From: Bidens hawaiensis
Lineage: Eukaryota; Streptophyta; Magnoliopsida; Asterales; Asteraceae
Direction of reading: 5' to 3'
DNA length: 64,000 nucleotides
Assembly (NCBI GenBank): GCA_021521415.1
Contig: JAIQDT010006498.1
Coordinates: 102,509 to 166,508, forward strand
Below, in pieces: positions 35,459 through 47,304 of the stretch. The notes beneath the pieces are model-generated. The model saw only the letters and a program-made list of their open reading frames with translations. It was not told where the DNA came from and ran no database searches. Every line of letters begins with the position of its first letter. The first letter of the stretch is position 1. The position numbers and the translations under genes are program-made.

Positions 35459-38400
35459 AACGGTGAGTCTCCTGCGGAGAAAGTTATTGAGAAGAAGATT
35501 GAAGATAAGAAGAGTCCCGAAGTCGATCTTACTCGGGTTCCGTATCCTGCTCGTCTTCTACGGCAGAAGTATGCACAGGAATATGGACATTTCTTGGACA
35601 TGTTTAAACAGCTAAAAATCAATCTTCCGTTTGTCGAGGCACTCCAGCATATGCCTAAATATGCAAAATTCCTAAAAGATCTTCTTTCAAACAAGAAGAA
35701 GCTAGAGGGGCTTTCGACAGTTTGTCTAAATGAAGGATGCTCTGCGGTAGTCCAGAACAAGCTGCCGGAGAAATTAGCAGACCCGGGACACTTCACGATC
35801 CCGTGTTTGTTTGGCAGCTCAACTGAGAGCTACGCGTTGGCCGATTTAGGTGCTAGCATAAATCTGATGCCATATTCTCTATATAAAAAGCTATACCTTG
35901 GCGAGCCAGTCCCGACGCGCATGAGTTTATCCTTGGCCGACCGCTCGGTCAAATATCCGCGGGGAATCGTGGAAAACGTTCTCGTTAAATTTGATAAATT
36001 CGTTTTTCCTGTGGATTTTGTTATTCTCGACATGGAGGCTGACGATCGGGTCCCACTCATTTTGGGACGACCCTTCCTGCGTACTGCTAAAGCGCTTATT
36101 GACGTCTTCGACGGCAAAATTACACTTCGTGTAGGGGAGGAGAACGTCACATACGATGTCGTCAAATCGATGAGGAACTCTAGTAGTCAGGACGATTCTG
36201 TTTACTTTCTTGACACGTTCATATCTCAGTTCGAGCGTTGTCTTGACTACATCTCTGGAGCAGATTTGCTCAATCAAGAGGACGAGGTTGATGTTCCTGC
36301 GGAGCACGACCTGAGCATTCTTGTTAGCTCACCTCCTGAATACCCCGAGGTGTTCAAGGTTGCCGATAGCACCGAGGGACCGAGGGAGAGACCATCGATA
36401 GAGGCACCACCGTCCCTCGAGCTTAAAGAGCTACCTCAACATTTGGAGTATGCTTTGTTGGACGGTGACGCTGATTTTCCCGTCATCATTTCTTCTCAGT
36501 TGACGAATGATGAGAAGTCGAGGTTGGTTGATGTGCTCAAGGCACACAAGCAGGCTATTGCGTGGAAACTCATGGACATTCAGGGCATCAGCCCGAACTA
36601 TTGAACGCACAGGATACTCATGGAGGATGAGTACAAGCCTGTAATCCAGCCTCAGAGGAGGCTCAACCCTAACATGTCAGAGGTGGTCAAAAAGGAGGTT
36701 GTCAAACTCCTTGAAGCAGGCCTGATATATCCCATCTCCGATTCTTCATGGGTGAGTCCCGTTCAGGTCGTCCCTAAAAAGGGAGGGATGACAGTTGTCA
36801 CTAACGAACGTAACGAGCTTATTCCGACTAGGACAGTCACAGGTTGGCGGGTGTGCATTGACTATATGAGACTTAACGATGCTACTAGGAAAGACCACTT
36901 CCCTCTTCCATTCATCGATCAAATGTTGGAGCGTCTTTAGGGACGACAGTTTTACTGTTTTCTTGATGGATTTTCAGGTTATTTCCAGATCCTGGTCGCA
37001 CATGAGGATCAGGAAAAGACCACATTTACATGCCCATACGGTACCTTTGCGTACAAACGTATGCCTTTCGGTTTATGTAATGCTCCAGCGACTTTCCAAC
37101 GTTGCATGGTAGCGATATTCCAGGACATGATCGAGAGTTCCATGGAGGTTTTCATGGACGATTTTTCGGTATATAGGGACTCATTCGATCAGTGTCTTCC
37201 TAATCTTGAAAAGATGATGAAGAGGTGCATAGAGACTAAGTTGATGTTGAACTAGGAGAAGTGCCACTTTATGGTGACTGAAGGCATTGTGCTCGGGCAC
37301 AAGATTTCGCAAGACGGTATTGAGGTAGACAGAGCTAAAATCGACACTATCAGTAGACTTCCTCCACCGACTAGTGTGAAATCCGTTCGTAGATTTCTCG
37401 GGCATGCGGGTTTTTATCGTAGGTTCATTTGAGATTTTTCTAAGATCACCCGGCCCATGACTCGCCTTCTAAAGATGGACATCGCATTCGACTTTGATGT
37501 TGATTGTCTGAAGGCGTTTGACTTTCTCAATGGGCAGTTGGTTAACGCCCCTATCTTAGTAGCACCCGACTAGAGCTTACCCTTCGAGCTCATGTGCGAC
37601 GCTAGTGATTTTGCAGTCGGGGCTGTTTTAGGTCAGCGGAAGGACAGGCACTTCCATCCTATCTATTACGTGAGTAAGACCCTCAATGATGCTCAGGAGA
37701 ATTACACGACTACTGAGAAGGAGCTTCTAGCAGTGGTTTTCGCGTTCGACAAATTCCGTTCTTATCTCGTGCTATCCAAAACCATCGTTTATACTGATCA
37801 TGCGGCATTGCGATACCTGTTCGCCAAGAAAGATGCCAAGCCTCGTCTGATACGATGGATTCTCTTGCTTTCCGAGTTCGATATTGAGATTAGAGATAAA
37901 AAGGGAGCGGAGAATGTTGTTGCGGATCACTTATCACGTCTGGAGGATCCGAAGAGAGAGGAGACTAGAGAGGATGCCATCGAGGATAAGTTTCCCCATG
38001 AGTCGTTGATGATGGTGAGAGTGAGATTTGAGAGAGAGCCAGTTTTGTACGTGAGTGCTGAAGAGGAGGGTCTGCCATGGTTCTCCGACATTGCGAATTA
38101 TCTGGCCGAAGGAGTAGTGGTCAAAGGCATGAGTTATCAGCAGAGGAGGAAGTTTTTCGCAGACGCCAGCCACTACATATGGGATGCGCCGTATTTGTTT
38201 CGTGTAGGCGCCGATAGAGTGTTGAGGAGATGTGTGAGTAGAGAAGAGAGCCGTGAGATTCTTAGGCATTGTCATGAGGGTTTAACTGGAGGCCACCATG
38301 GTTCGTCTTCCACCGCTAGGAAAGTTCTAGATTCCGACTTTTATTGGCCATCGATATTCAAAGACTCACACGAGTTTGTAAGACAGTGTGACGCGTGTCA

Positions 38401-39315
38401 GCGCACTGGTAACATCTCATCCCGTAATGAGATGCCCCAAAACCCCATTCAGATTTGTGAGGTTTTCGACGTTTGGGGCATTGATTTCATGGGTCCGTTC
38501 CCTTCTTCTCGAGGGAATCGATACATTCTCGTGGCTATCGACTACGTTTCCAAGTGGGTTGAGGCTCAAGCCTTGCCCACTAACGACGCCCGGGTTGTAG
38601 TGGGATTCTTGAGGAGGTTGTTCTGTCGGTTTGGTACTCCCAAGGCCTTGATCAGTGATAGGGGCACACATTTCTGTAATGCCCAGACGGAGAAGGCGTT
38701 GGCATGGTATGGGGTCACCCACCGTTTGTCCAGCGCCTATCATGCACAGACGAGCGGGCAAGTGGAAAATGCAAACCGAGGAGTGAAGCGAATTCTGGAG
38801 AAAACTGTGGGCAAGAACTGAAAGGACTGGTCCGACAAGTTGGATGATGCACTTTGGGCATTTCATACAGCGTTTAAAACGCCTATTGGGACCACACCCT
38901 TTAGGATGGTTTACGGGAAAGCATGTCATCTACCGGTTGAGTTAGAGCATAGAGCATATTGGGCGTTGAGAGCCGTTAATCTTGACCTGACCCAAGCTGC
39001 GAAAAACCGGTATCTCCAAATTCATGAGGTTGAGGAGCTGAGAGATGAGGCGTATGCGAGATCATGGATTTATAAGGAGCGTACGAAGGCGTTACACGAT
39101 CGAAAGTTGAGGAAAGTGAAAGAGTTCAAGTGTGGGGATCGTGTGTTGGTTTATAATTTTCGTCTGAAGTTATTTCCAGGTAAGCTTAGATCGAGATGGG
39201 TTGGTCCATACACAGTCAAAGCCGCATTTCCGCATGGTGTTGTTGAGTTAGTTGATCTTGAGGGGAGAGCGTAGAAGGTGAACGGCCAGAGGTTAAAGCA
39301 TTTATCGGTGGGTCG
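35459..39315 (+). pseudogene. Athila pol: protease, RT, RNase H, integrase in one frame with seven stops
   Basis: A single reading frame runs from 35459 to 39315 without indels, broken only by stops at 36602, 36938, 37253, 37430, 37571, 38819 and 39272. Protease: DLGASINLMPYSLYKKL (about 35848). RT: VCIDYMRLNDATRKDHFPLP, FLDGFSGYFQI, YKRMPFGLCNAPATFQ and the catalytic box FMDDFSVY (about 37153). RNase [41 protein letters not shown] and ADHLSRLED. Integrase: HHCC ([12 protein letters not shown] ... CDACQRT), then [19 protein letters not shown] and [11 protein letters not shown]. Several stops fall where relatives have Trp or Arg, fitting C-to-T change at methylated cytosines. Confidence 0.92.
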
Positions 39316-40907
39316 GCTGATTCGGTCGAGGAAGATGTATTTTTCCTCGACATCCCTACTTTGATTGCTTGATAGGGATAGACCTCGGGAAATACCCGAG
39401 TGTAGAGTTTGTATAATTTTTATTTGCTTTCTTTTATTTTTCTATTTTGAGTCAGTTTTAAGTTTTTAGAGTCTGTTTGATGTCTGCTTTGGGTGCTTTG
39501 AGCCTTGTTTTGCAGGTTTGGATACTTTCGTTCGTACTCAAGCTCCATTCGGACGGGGACATTCTAGCTGATTTGATTGTATAGGGTACCCAAAAGCTGC
39601 GGCCGCGAATGAAATGTTATACGGTCGCTTTATTGGAACATGACATACGCATATCATTGCCATATTACCAGGGGAGTCTGTTCCATTTTCTTTATGCGTT
39701 GTTTTATTTTATTTTATTTCTGCTTTATTTTTGTCTTTTTCTTGTCTCCCATTGAGGACAATGTGAAATTTAAGTGTGGGGCTGGGAAACTGACGTTTTT
39801 AGATTTTTATATAAAAAAAATTCAAAAAAAAATAGATAAATAAAAAAACAAAAAAAAAGTTATATAAAAAAAATTGAAAAACTTAAAAAAAAAATGTCCC
39901 GAAAATTTATTTTGCGCGTAATGGAAAATGATATTATTGTTTAAGGTTGATCTTTTAAAACTACTATTATATATGAGATCAAATAACAGATAGCGCACTT
40001 AATTTGGGATGTGTCGGTAGGCCCTACTAGTTTTGATAGTCCTCTTTAACAGATTTTATATATCTAATAATTTGAAAAACGGTGAAACCGAATTTCAATG
40101 CTTAGGGAGGATTACCATAATCTAAAAACTTTGAGATGGTAAGACTTAGATGCACTCAAACCAGCACACCACCACATGTCCATCTTTCTACGAGCTTAGA
40201 AAATAGTTATATATTTAGGGTGATATAAAAAAAAGAAAAAAAATAGAAAAAAAAGAGAAAAAAAAGAAAGAAAGAAAAAAGTATGTTTTGAAAGTGTATT
40301 CCAAGAATTGGTCCAAAAAGCAAATGAATTGAGCAAGTTATGTATTGTAAAATGCCAAAGAAGCATTCTCAAAGTTAGTAAAAGAGGCCAAAGATGCACA
40401 TACTAGACGGGACTTAGAGTTTACGTGTTACCAAGGGGATAGTGACTCTGAGGATACACTATTGGGGCTCGAAGGTTCTTAGTCAATAAATATTTTTTAA
40501 GGAATATTTAGGACAAAGTACAATAATATTTAGGGTATGCTCGTACGGTCTCCACATGACCATTCATCCATCAAATTTCACAGAGTGCATCTAATTAGTA
40601 CTATCAACGAGTCCTTGGCTTAGGGTGATTTGTCGAACCAATCTGCTTCGACTCTATTTCTTATAGCTCTCTTTGTCTAAGATGGGGTAGGTGTAGCCAT
40701 AGCTTTTGAACTTTAAAACGTTTATGCAATTGGGGGCTTGATAAGCTGGTGGCTGGGTTTAAGTGGACAACAATATCGGCAATCGCGGTTTTTGCGTTTA
40801 TCTATGCTTAAAAGATAACCTATATGTTTTAAAGATCGATTTTGAATTATGATTCCATTGCATTATATATTTTTCGAGGACAAAAAAAGTTTAAGTGTGG
40901 AGATATT
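39316..40907 (+). other. Athila 3' non-coding region
   Basis: A/T-rich untranslated DNA with A-rich runs (39810-39895, 40225-40285). It has two polypurine-like sites: aatttaagtgtggggctggg at about 39767-39786, and gtttaagtgtggagatatt directly before the right LTR at 40908. The second should prime plus-strand synthesis; the first looks like a second or relic site. No envelope-like ORF is present. Confidence 0.7.
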
Positions 40908-42839
40908 TGATGTGGTCAAAAATTTACATATTATTATATATATTCCCTACTATTTTCAAGTACTTTTGAGCCATATTTTTTATTGAAAATTATTATCAAT
41001 TGGTTCATATTATGATTTTAAAGGTTTGATGTTTGAACGAGCTTAAATAGAGTACTTTTACTATACTTGAGATCAACGAGCAAAGAATTGAATCAATATT
41101 TTATGTTATTATTATTAAGATCATTATTATTATTACTAAAGTTTAAAAAGCATCTCGGGAAGAAAAAAAATGTGTAATAATAATAATATAATCCAAGTGA
41201 ATGCTTTATATTCATCCATATGTATTAATTCGTATGTATTGTTTTTATTTTATCAGCCCAGGAGAAGCCCACTTCAAAATTAATGATAGATACAAACGTC
41301 ATTTAGGTTTAAAGGGGGTTTCTTGGTAACGCAAAAAAAAAGCAAGAGTTGGTTACGGGTTTTTACTTGGAGAAAAAGAAATTAAAAGATCATTATTATT
41401 GTTATAAAGAAAACCCTACGTGGGTTTTTCTTTGGTGGGAGCCGCAAGATTTAGCTTAAGCATAATATTATTATTTTGACTCTGAGCCTCCATATATTAT
41501 CATTATTGTTGGGTTCTTGGGAGGGGAGCCGCCCACCAATACACAAGTGGGCACAAGAAGTCTTCTATGAAGTGTGGACAGCGAACAAAGCAGAACAAGC
41601 ATTATTATTATTAGTTTAGTTTGGGAGCTATTCATCGCAGGAATTTAAGCAACAATTTTGTGTTCGGGTTCACGTCTACTTCAAGATTGGTTTGATTTTA
41701 TTATCTTTATTATGAACTCTGTTATTGAACATATATATTTTATTGTTTTGAACATGGTTGTTGGCTAAACTCTTTTAGTTATCTAGGCTTGTGATGATGT
41801 TTTGTTGATTGCTTTGGACTTGTCGGTTTGCGGGTTTTGTTTATGGGATTTTGATTAATTAAAAGTTTGATCATATTTATTGGATGTGTCTCATGCGTAT
41901 TTATTTTTAATTTGTGTCTAAATGAATGTTTCACATGTTACTTTATTGAATGTCATTCAATTATAGGTTGCATGTTAGGGTTGTTTACTGTGTGTTTGCA
42001 ACTTGTTTATGGTTTATTGAGCTCATTTACCATAGAAACTGATTTTTGGCATATTATTAGAAGTTTATATTCTTACCTACTTAGATATCCGACGGGTGAT
42101 AAGTTGTCGGGTTTGTCTGCGTTGTTAGGGTTTTAGGTTAAATTATCTGACAGGAGGTTTGCCTATTTTTGCCTTAATTTCACTGTTTACCTGTGTCCTT
42201 TAGACTGTTCAAAAACCACCCCGTGTACTTAGGTGCATTGAGATAGTGAAACTGACGAGTTAGCTATTTTCTAGGGTAATTAATCATAGTTGGTGAACTG
42301 ACAGGTGAACCAATAAGCCGGTGTTTTTACATGATCTCTAAGATTTCTTTTTAGGTGACACCTTGAGAGTGATTAAGGATCCATTAAGTTTCCTAGAGCT
42401 TAATACCTTTAAATTCCCGGTTCTCATAGCATTTTCTCGTAACCGATAAAAGCCCGAGTCGTCACAATTCGGATTCCTTGCCTAGGTAACTCTTGCTCTC
42501 ATTTGAATTTACTAAAGTTTTACTCGGTAATTTATTTTTCTAGTTTACTTTTATTTAATTAAGTAATTAGATTAATTATTAGTTTTTAAAATAAAATAAA
42601 TAAGAATACAAAAATATATATTTTCTTAATTTTTAATTTAATTAGATTTTAGAACTAGTCTCGTTATTTAAATTAGTGTCTCTAGGGTTCGATATTCCCG
42701 GTCTTCCCATAGCTATTCTACACCCGATAGGTTCACTTGCCTGTTGCTAGTGGTTTGGTTTAGGGTATTCTAGGTTTTTATTACTCGTTGTGCTTGGTCA
42801 TTATTTGCTACAATTTTATATACCACTTCGTGCACATCA
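40908..42839 (+). repeat. Athila right LTR (complete)
   Basis: 1,932 bp, TGATGTGGTC ... CGTGCACATCA. Its first 400 bp are absent from the left LTR. It is followed directly by gtcgt, the position of the expected target duplication, whose partner cannot be checked because the left end is lost. Confidence 0.9.
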
Positions 42840-43034
42840 GTCGTAAATATTATTAAGTAAATAAACAATAATTATATATAAAATAAAAGAATTATACGAA
42901 TACATCGAAACGTCAAAATGAATCGTTGGCGAACGTATAAATATATACAACGAACTTGATTTACATTAATATTAATACATATAAAAATCGAAAATTTAAA
43001 ATGGGTCGGGTTTTCGGGTTTGAAAAGTAACGAA
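42840..43034. other. AT-rich junction between Athila and the Tat antisense ORF
   Basis: Non-coding. It may be the far part of the Tekay-like LTR that begins at 31098, since both flank the Athila element, but no LTR terminus such as gttaca was found at its right end. Confidence 0.35.
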
Positions 43035-44124
43035 TATTATAGTGGTGGCCTTCGAATCTTGCTTGCGGGTCAAACCTACAGTCGAATGTGAAGGGTTAGT
43101 AGCACCAACTGATAACTCTCCTCCACAGAGTGACAACTCTTCGCTAGACGAGAGGAGTACTATCACTCCACTCGAAGTAGCGGCAGTTTTAGGTCGGGGT
43201 TGAAGAATACCTTCACACTTTGAGAAAAACTCCTCACCTTGAGCATACATCGCTTCGGAGACAATAGGCTCCGGAGTAAGTGTGGAGGAGAAAAGAAAAT
43301 TATTCCGTGTACATTCCAAGAAAGGTACGTCATGGCGTGTAATCGGGCGACGCACCATCATGCCCCCACCTTGTCCAAAAGAGTGGAGAGAATCGTACCT
43401 TCGCCTGCAATTGACAAAATGTCATAAAAGAATACTGAGAATCAGAAATGATTACAAGTACAAACTCACTTCCGTCAGAAATTTCATAATAAGGCTCCAA
43501 GGTAGGGAACGACCATAAGCGACTCATATTGGCATGTACCATCGCCCCTTCATGGATAGGACGCATGGGTGTCGGCGTTTTGGTTAAAGTAAGAAACCAG
43601 ACACAACCTTCATATTCGGAAGCAAGGACTTCCGGTAGTTTATCCTTCGGCTTCCGGTGAGTCATTGTAAATAGGATAACATCTTCCCGAATCCATAAAA
43701 ATTTTGACTTCCACCCGTGAATACTGCGAAGCCATTCGAAGCCAATAGATCCCTTGCTGGTGGTAGCAAAACCATACCAACCTTCACGAAAGGGCATCTT
43801 GTAAAGTACGGCAAACATGCCGATGGACGGTTCATAATTGTGCGCTTGACAGCAGAACTCGAAGTGTCGAATTCTTAACATCCCGAAAGGATGAATCTAG
43901 GATAAGTGAATCCCGTATGCTGTCAAGACTGATTGCACGAATTTTGTCACGGGCAATCGGAGATTCCCAGTCGTAAAGTGGTCTAAGTAAACGGCCATCT
44001 TCTTTGCCGGGGCCTCCCATTCCGATGGAAAATCGTATACATTTTTAACGTCTTTGAAGTCCTTCTCTTCAATATCACACCCGACTTCATTAATAGCGGG
44101 GGGATTTTTCTTCTGGCCTGCCAT
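43035..44124 (-). pseudogene. Antisense extra ORF of the Tat element, N-terminal part (gypsy-type 'Transposase_28'-like)
   Basis: On the minus strand it starts MAGQKKNPPAINEVG at 44124. It continues AVYLDHFTTGNLRLP and TAYGIHLS, then after a frameshift near 43890 LRIRHFEFCCQAHNYEPSIG and FEWLRSIHGWKSKFLWI. This is the N-terminal domain often annotated in plants as putative gypsy-type transposon protein (PF04195, by recollection of the family pattern). An intron probably lies near 43395. The 3' half of this ORF is most likely at 30120-31095. Function is unknown; it is not a true transposase. An antisense promoter would be needed for expression. Confidence 0.7.
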
Positions 44125-44559
44125 TTGATATGGTTGAAGAATATAAAGAAGGATGTAGTAAAGCAAAGATCTGAGAGTTCTTTGATATGGTTGAAAGAGA
44201 AAATCTGAAAGTGATAAGAATGGACTGGAGACATCAAAGGCTTATTTATACCCATCGCAATTAATGCGACCGAGGAAAGAGAAAATGCGGACCATGGGAT
44301 GACTGACACGTCAGGCGGGAGATTCGAAAAAGTGTTTACAGGCTGTTAAACAGGCGTTTTACACGTCTTGTCAGCCATCGCCTAAAATTCTCTCTCCGCC
44401 ACGTCATCAATACTATCCAACTTGCACAAGTTCAAAAATTTAAAAATATCTGGCAAAAGATATTATGCTACAATCAAGAATATTCACAAGGAAAAAATTC
44501 TTTATATTGATATCCAAAAGTGATTACAAAATACGGAAAGAAAATTACAAGTCCTAGTT
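44125..44559. other. Spacer between two antisense ORFs
   Basis: Untranslated DNA upstream (in antisense sense) of the N-terminal ORF; it may include its promoter. On the minus strand a tataaataagcc-like sequence lies near 44246-44257, about 120 bp before the antisense start codon, and could act as a TATA box. Confidence 0.45.
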
Positions 44560-46118
44560 CCTACATCTGTCCTATGGGTTAGGGGCCGAGGTGTTTTCCG
44601 GAGCATTTTGAACATATCCTCAGACTCATCGTCTTCAGATTCATCATCTATATATACCCGCAACTGCTTCACGCCGTCCTCGGCCGAGGCAAATTCCGGA
44701 AGCATATGTTGCAGCGGGAAGATTGGTCATCATATTCTTTGACCCGCATATCAAGTTCCTGCTTCGCATCATGGCCATGAAGCAGATGGCTCTCAATAGG
44801 TTGTTCAGACTGAGCAAATTCCAACCCTTCATTAAAGCCTTTCACCCGGCCAACTCCTTCTGAAGCAGTTGTCAGATTCACGAAGCAATCAGTAAGCTCC
44901 GTGCTCCTCTTGATATGATGGATGACCTATAAACGAAATTTGTCAACATCATGAAAGCAAATACACAAAAAGATAAACAATTTATGAGGAAAACTTACAG
45001 AGTCAAGTCCGCGGTTGAGGAACCACTGTCTTTCCCATTCAGCATGCTCCGCCCGGCCTCGAAGTTCTTGTAACTCGGCAGAGGCACGGTTGTCTGCTTC
45101 AGTCTAGGATTGCAGCAGGGAGTCATATGCGGACTGCATCTCAGAAGCAGTCTTGTCTTTGAGCTCTGATTGATCCCTCTGCAACTTCAACTCATCTTCG
45201 AGCTCTCCGATCCGGATGTTTTGATGAGACACTTCTTCCTGTGCCTTCGCCAAATCATCCTTTCTCCTTTGAGTTTCAGCTCGAGCAGCTTCGAGAGTGG
45301 CATTAGACCTCTCACAAGCTTCTTTCCAACCCTGAGCAGCAGCAGCACTTCGTTCTTTCTCTTGTTTGAGTGCAGCCTCGGCGTCGATTTGCTTCCACCT
45401 AGCTGCACTCGCTGCTTGGCGCTGTACTTCAGCATCCTTCTCCGCAGCCTTAACAGCTTCGGAAGCTGCACCCAGCTTCCCGCCCATCGTACGCCACTCC
45501 CGTAAGATTTCTTGACAACAAGCTAAGCTGTTAGTCAGAGAAATGGATAAATCGGTGTGTTCTTGGCGGGGAGCGAGTTTGATGGTACGCCATTTCAACG
45601 GGTGGCATGCAGAGTTTCACAAAACTCATGCAAGTCTCGGGATGAGACACCTGAGACCCATTGACAATATCTCAAGGAGGGACAAACAAGTCAAAATCGG
45701 TTCCCAAAACGGCATCCCCAAAGTATTGGGAGCCTGAGGTCTCGAGACAGACGGGAGTCGCCGATGATTGTTGCGGAGCACCTTGTGAGGAACCCCCTCC
45801 GGCCTCATGGACAGTTGGTCCGAATAAAAAATCACCTCCTCCGCCCGTCATAAAAGGCGAAGAGGTAGTATAAAATTGAGGAGGAGGTCGCGGAGGAGAT
45901 TCATGAATCCTGAAGCCTTCTGCAGTGACTCCAGGGTTATCATTCTGAGAACCAGTGGTTCCCCCACCCTGGAAGAGATAATCCAGTGATTCGTTAACTA
46001 TTGGTTAAACGTTGGACCCCTCCGCGTTTGTTTCGGTCGGAGGGGTAGCAGGTCTGTCCGCCTCCTTCTCTGGGGGAGGGGACAGTTGTTTCTCAACGTT
46101 TGGTGTTGGTGTCGGCAT
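44560..46118 (-). pseudogene. Second antisense extra ORF (coiled-coil C-terminal part)
   Basis: On the minus strand it runs from MPTPTPNVEKQLSPPPE at 46118 through a proline-rich linker, then a long coiled coil at 45104-45598 rich in Ala, Glu, Lys and Arg (for example AEVQRQAASAARWKQIDAE). It ends in an acidic tail (YIDDESEDDESED, near 44640). A likely intron lies near 44930-45000. It resembles the arrangement at 30120-31095, so the Tat element carried two antisense ORFs, or remnants of two copies are joined here. Stops and frame changes near 46005, 45104 and 44700 disable it. Confidence 0.65.
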
Positions 46119-46197
46119 GTGTTTAGAAGTTGCATTGTGTGGTTACTGTCCTCATGACACACTAGTTCTTTTAACATAATCATGTGAATTGTTGCAG

Positions 46198-47304
46198 CAA
46201 GGGTTGTTTCGGAAGCTTTTATTCTAACAACGTACGGCGTTGTGAGCCTCACTTTATTCACGTTTTGAGCGACAACGAGAGGTTACGAGTTTGACGATCA
46301 CTGGATTTGGTGGCTTTTCTTGTGTGGTGCTATTAATTATAGCGCTTATTGTAACCCCTTTCATTCAGGTCCAAACCTTACTCTTATGTTATATCTAGAG
46401 ATTAACCATCCACGTTAGTAACTATATCTTATGTCACACTCTAATCATTATAAGTTATAATCATACAAACTTTCAAATTAGATGTGGTTTAAAGTGGAAC
46501 ATTTGGTATATAGTGTATATTATAACTTATGGGTAAGATAGTACTATCGAGTTTAGTGACCAAATGACACATTAAAGGTACTATATTACTAAGGTCGAAC
46601 ATTAGACCATGTGTAGTCGTAAAGCTCCACTACCAGGGGTTATGCACCACGTGGCGCCCAGTCAGAGTTATGGTTTTGTACAAAAACAGGCTGTAATCAT
46701 AACTCTCCACTACCAGGGGTTATGCGCCACGTGGCGCCCAGTCATTATCAATTTTATTATAATCCAACGGCTCCAAATGGCCCCAATAGCTATTTTTTTG
46801 GATTTGTGTGCCATTTCTTGCGTTTTGTATACAACGCAGCCAAAATAACATATCCTATAACGCAGGGGGGCGGTGTACCCTCCGCGTTTTCGGTCAAAAC
46901 GTTGGTGGCAACTTTGCCACTACACATGGTCTTAAAACAATACAAGTGAAAACGTACAGTCCTTATGATAAAGGTTGTATTGAATATTTTAGTGTTGAGT
47001 GATGACCCAAATTACTTGTGCCGTGCAGAAGGATCGCAAAGTTAACACGTGCCATAATACACGCCTTTTTTCCCCTTTCTTTCATGTTGCAGTATATAGA
47101 TGCATTTTGTTTTCTAATTTGCTTGCTTTAATACTTCGACAGATATTCTTTCTTCTGGTTAACATTTCAATGATGATATATGCTAGTCTATTTGCAATAG
47201 CATTGGTGATCAAGCGATACACATATGATGAGTACATTTGGGCTGTCGCGGCTCTATACCTAGATAGTATCCATCTTTTTTGGTTATTTTGTTTACATCC
47301 TTAA
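46198..47304 (+). pseudogene. LFG copy B, exons 3 and 4 (dead)
   Basis: Exon 3 (46198-46368) and exon 4 (47143-47304) align to LFG copy A, including the intron bases before exon 3 (ttaacataatcatgt.aatt) and after it (gtccaaaccttactcttatg). In exon 3, the Trp codon of the FTFWA motif is TGA (46266-46268), a G-to-A change, and a later insertion shifts the frame. In exon 4, about 13 residues between ASL and VIKRY are deleted, removing the helix with the YDTD element. RYTYDEYIWAV and LYLD remain. Exon 1 is at 22204. A MITE sits in the intron. Confidence 0.85.
46605..46931. mobile_element. Tourist-like MITE (PIF/Harbinger) in the LFG B intron
   Basis: 327 bp, starting GACCATGTGTAGTCG and ending CCACTACACATGGTC, flanked by TTA target duplications at 46602-46604 and 46932-46934. 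It has an internal 80-bp-spaced direct repeat beginning ctccactaccaggggttatg at 46625 and 46705. Its termini resemble the ends of the PIF/Harbinger element at 56170-60475. Confidence 0.92.

Larger units (their letters stand above)
32166..42839 (+). mobile_element. Athila-lineage Ty3/gypsy element with two closely similar LTRs
   Basis: LTRs are 32166-33699 (left, lacking its first 400 bp or so) and 40908-42839 (right). They are offset by 9,140 bp at their ends and differ at only about 20 sites plus a few short indels over some 1.5 kb by eye. The right LTR shows the Athila termini TGATGTG ... CACATCA. A tRNA-Asp primer site follows the left LTR. Gag, protease, RT, RNase H and integrase lie in order between 33918 and 39315, with many stops. 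About 1.6 kb of non-coding DNA separates pol from the right LTR, and no envelope-like ORF is seen. Confidence 0.92.
23579..46118 (+). mobile_element. Tat/Ogre-Retand lineage Ty3/gypsy element, interrupted by nested insertions
   Basis: The order on the plus strand is partial LTR, gag, protease, RT, RNase H, a second (archaeal-type) RNase H, integrase, then antisense extra ORFs. A second RNase H plus antisense ORFs between pol and the 3' end is characteristic of the Tat clade. Tekay-like LTR sequence and an Athila element (31098 to about 43035) interrupt the antisense ORF region. The 3' LTR is absent; instead the sequence runs into LFG copy B intron 2 at about 46170. A deletion must have removed the right end together with LFG exon 2. 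All its ORFs are broken. Confidence 0.8.
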
